Of a stretch of DNA of 64,000 nt, positions 59,452-64,000 are shown piece by piece. The notes under the pieces are model-generated. The model saw nothing but the letters and a program-made list of their open reading frames with translations, searched no databases and was not told the origin of the DNA. The DNA lies in the NCBI GenBank assembly GCA_004794655.1, contig SMMW01000614.1, positions 622,501 to 686,500 on the forward strand, given 5' to 3'. The first letter of the stretch is position 1; every line of letters begins with the position of its first letter. The stretch is from Marisa cornuarietis (lineage: Eukaryota; Mollusca; Gastropoda; Architaenioglossa; Ampullariidae). Both the position numbers and the translations under genes were made by a program.

Positions 59452-59469
59452 ATCACGTCGGGGTCACCA
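59452..59469 (-). other. Primer binding site, tRNA-Trp type
   Basis: TGGTGACCCCGACGTGAT on the coding strand, one base after the 5' LTR. It is the complement of the 3' end of animal tRNA-Trp (ATCACGTCGGGGTCA plus CCA) over 18 bases, as I recall that tRNA. Confidence 0.85.
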
Positions 59470-59470
59470 A

Positions 59471-60366
59471 TGTCAGGAACGCACGGACAGTGTGGACAGG
59501 TCACACACAACACACACTGGCCTCACAGCCTTCTTCACGTGTCCTTTCACACAACAAAATACAAAGACCTGCACATGGGCTCGAACGTTTCTATTAATCG
59601 GGTGAACGTAAATCTATACTTTACTAAATAACAACAGAAAACTTCAGCACAAATATTCTACACTGAGTTTGCACCGAAACAAATATATCTAAGCAGTTTA
59701 TATTAAAGTCCTTCAAGTTCTCTCTTCTTCTGTTGTTGGGGGGGGGGGAAGGGTCGACACGGCAAACAGTTCCCCTCTTTCAGTCTTGCTCTCTGGCGTT
59801 GATCATACGGACAGCCTACATTCACCAAATAACTCCGACAGTCTAACGGCAGACAAATGACCAAGTCAATAAAAATTCCACAGTAGGTAAATCCACACAG
59901 TTCTACGATCTTCTCAAGAGATCACACAGCAGTTGAGAAAATTAGTAAATCGAGGAACCACACAGTTAATATTTCTCCACACAGTTCTACGATCTTCTCA
60001 AGAGATCACACAGCAGTTGAGAAAATTAATAAATCGAGGAACCACACAGTTAATATTTCTCCACACAGTTACTCTTTCTCCATACAGTTAATATTTCTTT
60101 ACACCGTTAATATGTATCCACACAGTTACTATTTATCCACACAGTTACTATTTCTTCACACAGTTAATATTAATCCACACAGTACTATTAATTCCAACCT
60201 CTGTACCAAATTCCTCTTTCTCCCAGACTCTCACGTCTCCTTCCCCTTCCAATTTCTACACAACGCCCCCTATCAACATTCAAACCAGGGGTCATAATCG
60301 CTATTCAATCAAGGGCGACAACCTCGTTACTTCGACGTTCATGGGTGATAACACATGTTCATAACA
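59471..60366 (-). repeat. 5' LTR (right-hand copy)
   Basis: 896 bp, TGTTATGAAC...GTTCCTGACA on the coding strand. It contains an 84-bp tandem duplication built on TTCTACGATCTTCTCAAGAG, and a series of CACACAGTTA(C/A)TATTT iterations. It is followed by GTGTG at 60367-60371. Confidence 0.93.
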
Positions 60367-60752
60367 GTGTGTTAGTGTTTGTGTAGAGGGAGAAAGCGGT
60401 GGGACAATGGTGTGGGTGTGGGTGTGTACGTGATGTAACGAGATACAGATGTGCGTAGGAAAACAGGATTGTGAGTCCTGCACGGCTCAAGAAAAAACAA
60501 TCACGGTTAAGAAAATAAGGATGAAAGCTAAAGCGTTTCCGTATTCTCAGCTGGCAGTCCGGTCTAGATTGTAGCCTTCTAAAGGACAGTTATGGGTTAT
60601 TCCCATTGCCACACCCAACCAGTGGATCGACTGTCGCTCTCTTGAACACGAAGTCACATCGAGACAGAGAGGATCATACCCAAAACTGACCTTCTGGGTG
60701 GCGGGACTGACATCAGCGCCATGGCCAAGTATGCAATAAGTATGGGGATATG

Positions 60753-61198
60753 ATCATGCAATAACACGTGGACACGAGTATGCAACAATACGTGGACACG
60801 ATTATGCAACAACACGTGGACATGACTATGCAACAACACGTGGACATGATTATGCAACAATACGTGGACACGATTATGCAACAACACGTGGACACGATTA
60901 TGCAACAATACGTGGACACGATTATGCAACAATACGTGGACACGATTATGCAACAACACGTGGACATGACTATGCAACAACACGTGGACATGATTATGCA
61001 ACAATACGTGGACATGATTATGCAAATAATACGCGGACATGATTATGCAATAATACGTGGACATGATTATGCAATAATACGTGGACATGATTATGCAATA
61101 ATACGTGGACATGATTATGCAATAATACGTGGACATGATTATGCAAATAATACGTGGACAAGATTATGCAATAATACGTGGACAAGATTATGCAATAA
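60753..61198 (+). repeat. 24-bp minisatellite, about 18 copies
   Basis: Consensus AACAATACGTGGACACGATT then ATGC, with C/T variants (AACACG, GACATG) and AATAATACG units towards the right, some with one extra A. The 24-bp period keeps octapeptide frames open on both strands (YVDTIMQQ, MSTYCCII). No sign of real coding. Confidence 0.93.
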
Positions 61199-61199
61199 T

Positions 61200-62465
61200 C
61201 AGGGACGATGGAGTCGCACAGAGCAAAATCTGCATAAAGGATCGACTGGTGAACCTGGTCACGTGGTGATCCAGCAGGTCGAGACGGTTTTCTCGAGGTT
61301 TCCACGCGTGTTTTAGTGTCTCCAGTAGCAGTTAATTTGTTTTTCTGTAGGATGTGATTGACGGTAGGCAAAGTGGCTATTGTTCAAACATATAGGACAA
61401 ACAGACACAGCAGGAAGAGCGAAAGTCAGCTATCCATCCTTGTATGTCCATGGTAGGAGGAATTATAAGTCAGGATGAATGATGCTCGGTTGCAAGAGTT
61501 TAAAATAAACTTTAACGCTGCTGCTTAATTTGTTTGGAACTCTCAACAACATTATCTAGACTAATGAGTTTCTAGATTAATGAAAGACATTTATCTAGTC
61601 TCTGCCCCGCGAATGATGTCTGCTACCCGTAGGTTGTGGTTCAAAGTGGTAGACCCACCCGGCCTCTGGTAGAGCCGGCAATCAACGGGCCTGTGTGTTT
61701 GGGGAGAAAGGTCTTCTGTCAAGAAATTTTCTACAAACAGACCTAGCGTGGACAAAATGGCAAAGATTCAATTTAATCTAAGTTATCAAAACACAACATT
61801 TTGTGTAACAGAATGTTTGGAGTCTGTATAAATAAACGGGACAAATACCAAAATTCCTGTGTAAATACTGTTCTAATTTCAGTAATATTCTGAGACAGAC
61901 ACCGTGAGAAAAATAAACCAAGCATTTCAGTCAATACAGTGGCATTCATTTCTTTTTTTAAAAAAAATTATTCTTTTCTGCATAAAGAACTATGTCCGTT
62001 GCGTAACATTTTCTTGAGGAGAACTATTTGTTGAGTTAATAAAATTTACTTTTTTGCAGATAATTGTTTGCATTTTCCATTCTGTTGGGGTTGTTACAGA
62101 GACTGTAGGCCCAGTGTTTGTTTCTAATATCTTCTAGTAATCCACCCAAGGAAGCCAATGTATACCAGTCTGAGGTTCAACACAGTCAAACAGAAAGCAC
62201 AAAGACCGATCGTAAAATATTCTAAATTGTCATCTACATTGTTTGCTGACCTTAGACGGGTACGTGTGGAGTTGAATAATTGAATTACTTGTGAAAACAC
62301 TTTACAGACCTAAATACAATTTTGAATTATTTGTGTAAACACCTTAGAGGTCTAAACTCCAAGTTATTCAACTGTTAAACTTTCCATGTATCTACTTATC
62401 TGACCAAACCGTACTTATGAAGGAGGGGGAGGGAAACGACATAAGCAACTATACCTACAGGTGTC
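61200..62465. other. No gene recognised (GPCR intron)
   Basis: Ordinary AT-rich intronic sequence. A pair of CTAAAC/CTAAAT..AATT blocks at about 62280-62365 forms a short diverged duplication. No domain-bearing frame. Confidence 0.5.
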
Positions 62466-62665
62466 CCCAGGAATATGTTTGTGTAGATTGTGGTGGAGAT
62501 ACTGATATACTTGTGTAGATTACATTGTGTGGGACATACAAAAATACTTGTGTAGATTAGGTTGTGGTGGACATACTGATATTATCTTGTAGATAACGCT
62601 GTGTGGGACATACTGATATACTATTGGTGTAGATTAAGCTGATTAGGACATACTGATATACTTCA
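62466..62665 (+). repeat. Degenerate about 50-bp minisatellite
   Basis: Five diverged units with TTGTGTAGATTA..GTGTGGGACATACTGATATA, starting at about 62478. It lies about 540 bp from GPCR exon 1, inside the intron. Confidence 0.75.
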
Positions 62666-63201
62666 ATCAACGACACCAATTTCAGCTTTGACAAGATATA
62701 TTAGTATGTCTGGCAGAGAAGTTTGTGCTTTCTATTATATGGGTAATGATACTGACCAAGGCTCCGCCCTGCAATAATTTAAATATATATTTATTTAATA
62801 AATATTTAATTAACAAACCCGTATGCTCATGTAACTCCTCAAGTGAGTCAGTTAAACACGTTTTATTAACACATCCTCTTTAAAATAATATCCGTTAAGT
62901 TACTATTTATAAAATAGTCTGCCTTGCAAAAATCATTTAGACAGAGACTTGCTACTCTTCGGCCAGTCTGGATGGACACTTAGAACTCTAACAGTTTTTA
63001 CCGGTTTAAAACTTTATTAGACAGACTAAACGCTTATAGTAATTATCTACAGGGTTTCATATGCTCTGGTTTTTTTCAGGTATCACTACCTTTTCGTTTA
63101 GATTTTGTTTTCATTATTATCATCAAACATGAAACGCTTCAACATGTCCCAGGGACGTTTTCTTTTTTTCTCGATAATGACAGGCCACACCTCGACCTTA
63201 C

Positions 63202-63548
63202 CTGTCGACGCTGACGAAGAGCAGGTGGTTTATGGAGACGACGCACAGGGTCAGCATGAAGGCATATCCCAGGCGACACAGGTCGGGGCAAATGAAAAGC
63301 CCAAGTTCGAGGAAGAGGCCCGCCGGGCCGGCCATGCAACCCACCAGCAGGTCCGTGACGGCGAGGCTGCCGATGACCAGGTGGGCGGGACAGCGCAAGG
63401 ACGGGGTGGTCCAGATGGCCACCAGCACCAGCGTGTTGACCACGACGGTCAGCACAGACAACACCGTCCGTCCAGTGAACTCTGCGATTACCTCCCCTGT
63501 CCAGTTGACGGGTGACGACTGGCTGAGGTTACCTGATTTGCAGTTCAT
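63202..63548 (-). CDS. Class A G protein-coupled receptor, exon 1
   Basis: Starts ATG at 63548 and ends in AG|GTAAGG (donor 63201-63200), giving residues 1-115 and two bases of Arg116. Sites N7LS and N15WT fit N-glycosylation of an extracellular N-terminus without a signal peptide. TM1 is about 27-47, and TM2 has the conserved Asp66 in SLAVTDLLVG. Cys87 or Cys91 would pair with the loop-2 cysteine in exon 2. TM3 is LCRLGYAFMLTLCVV.. to SVDR. With exon 2 (51296-50618) the product is 341 residues, normal for class A. The intron of 11,905 bp falls at the DR|F boundary, a classic GPCR intron site, and hosts the LTR retrotransposon, a hAT MITE, a SINE and minisatellites. Confidence 0.92.
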
Positions 63549-64000
63549 CCTCTCGGCGTGTGCAGGTCCAACAAGGCATCCAGCTGGTGGCGGTCCTCGC
63601 AGCCAACAAGATTGCGGTCAGTTAAACATCTTGAAGAAAAGAAGAAAAAAAGGTAACAGTTTATCTAATGATTTGAAAGTCAGCAACGAAGTCAGACGAA
63701 GCAGCTCATAATATTTGAAATCGCTCTCAGGTCAGTTCAAGCATTAGGAAGAACTGAGCTCAAGAAGCATTAGAGTACTTGAGATTAGACAAAAGGGTTT
63801 TAAAAAAACCAGTACCAGACATCAATGTAGCTCGCTAAAGTATGACTGTGGTACCTGTCACTGTATTTGCAAGCAGCTCAGTCTGACTTTGCAAGCTGGG
63901 CCAAATATTTAAAAGGCACTGCAAAGAAGTCACGTGAATGTTTCTATGTAGGTAGTTGTGTTTTGTTTATGTTTCTTTGGGAACATCACCAACCCAAAAC
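63549..64000. other. Upstream of GPCR exon 1; nothing definite
   Basis: Would contain the 5' UTR or an upstream intron of the receptor gene. I see no clear TATA box or convincing untranslated exon. Confidence 0.35.

Larger units (their letters stand above)
53799..60366 (-). mobile_element. Ty3/gypsy-group LTR retrotransposon, RT-deleted, Gmr1-like gene order
   Basis: A 6568-bp element in the GPCR intron, transcribed on the minus strand. It has LTRs of 896 bp (right, 5') and 894 bp (left, 3'), both TG...CA, with a GTGTG target duplication. The primer site and polypurine tract are in place. From its 5' end it encodes a Lys/Glu-repeat Gag N-terminus, a SCAN-like capsid, a CCHC zinc knuckle, a DSG protease and a full DD35E integrase. 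Then come a foreign coiled-coil segment, the end of the integrase tail and an RNase H remnant. Integrase before RT/RNase H is the order described for Gmr1-like gypsy elements. No reverse-transcriptase motif remains in any frame. Gag is split by two single-base-type frameshifts. The LTRs differ by only about four substitutions plus a G-run length change, so insertion is recent although coding is broken. Confidence 0.93.

Noticed and set aside
60654..61371. Open frames of 100-182 codons on both strands over the 24-bp minisatellite
   Set aside because: Period 24 keeps several frames open on both strands at once; pure tandem repeat.

Overview
This is a eukaryotic, intron-rich, AT-leaning stretch of animal nuclear DNA packed with microsatellites, minisatellites and decayed transposons. 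Tailed tRNA-type SINEs, a LINE remnant, a hAT-type MITE, a Ty3/gypsy-group retrotransposon and invertebrate-style GCKR and STMND1 relatives suggest a lophotrochozoan, most likely a mollusc and perhaps a gastropod. The taxonomic call is inference. There is no bacterial-style gene organisation, CRISPR array, rRNA or free-standing tRNA gene that I can support. All family names come from reading motifs, with no database search.

Three genes were rebuilt exon by exon from splice sites with consistent phases. (1) Minus strand, 983-5267: the first eleven coding exons (about 295 residues) of a glucokinase regulatory protein (GCKR/MurQ-type SIS) homologue. The second half lies off the left edge. (2) Plus strand, 12917-15794: a complete three-exon gene for a stathmin-domain protein with an MGC lipidation start, best matched to STMND1. 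(3) Minus strand, 63548-50618: a two-exon class A GPCR of 341 residues whose 11.9 kb intron lies inside the codon for the Arg of its DRF motif.

The GPCR intron holds the most remarkable object, a 6.6 kb LTR retrotransposon (53799-60366, minus strand). It has near-identical LTRs, a 5-bp target duplication, a tRNA-Trp-type primer binding site and a polypurine tract. Its order is gag - protease - integrase - (RT absent) - RNase H remnant. Integrase directly follows protease, the Ty1/copia-like order known in Gmr1-like gypsy elements. The whole reverse transcriptase is missing. A foreign open segment of about 575 bp, predicted to encode a Lys/Glu-rich coiled coil, interrupts the integrase tail. 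Broken coding between near-identical LTRs implies recent mobilisation in trans.

The rest, by region: 5.8-8 kb has a LINE reverse-transcriptase relic and SINE debris. 8.4-12.1 kb has nothing recognisable. 16-20.6 kb has a duplicated repeat, SINE copies and a CA/CT minisatellite. 21-25.5 kb is satellite-rich, including a 44-bp satellite of about 40 copies that is open in all three forward frames. 26-50 kb is mostly non-coding, with simple repeats, a 34-bp minisatellite and a few weak candidate exons or ORFs. 60.7-62.7 kb has further minisatellites.
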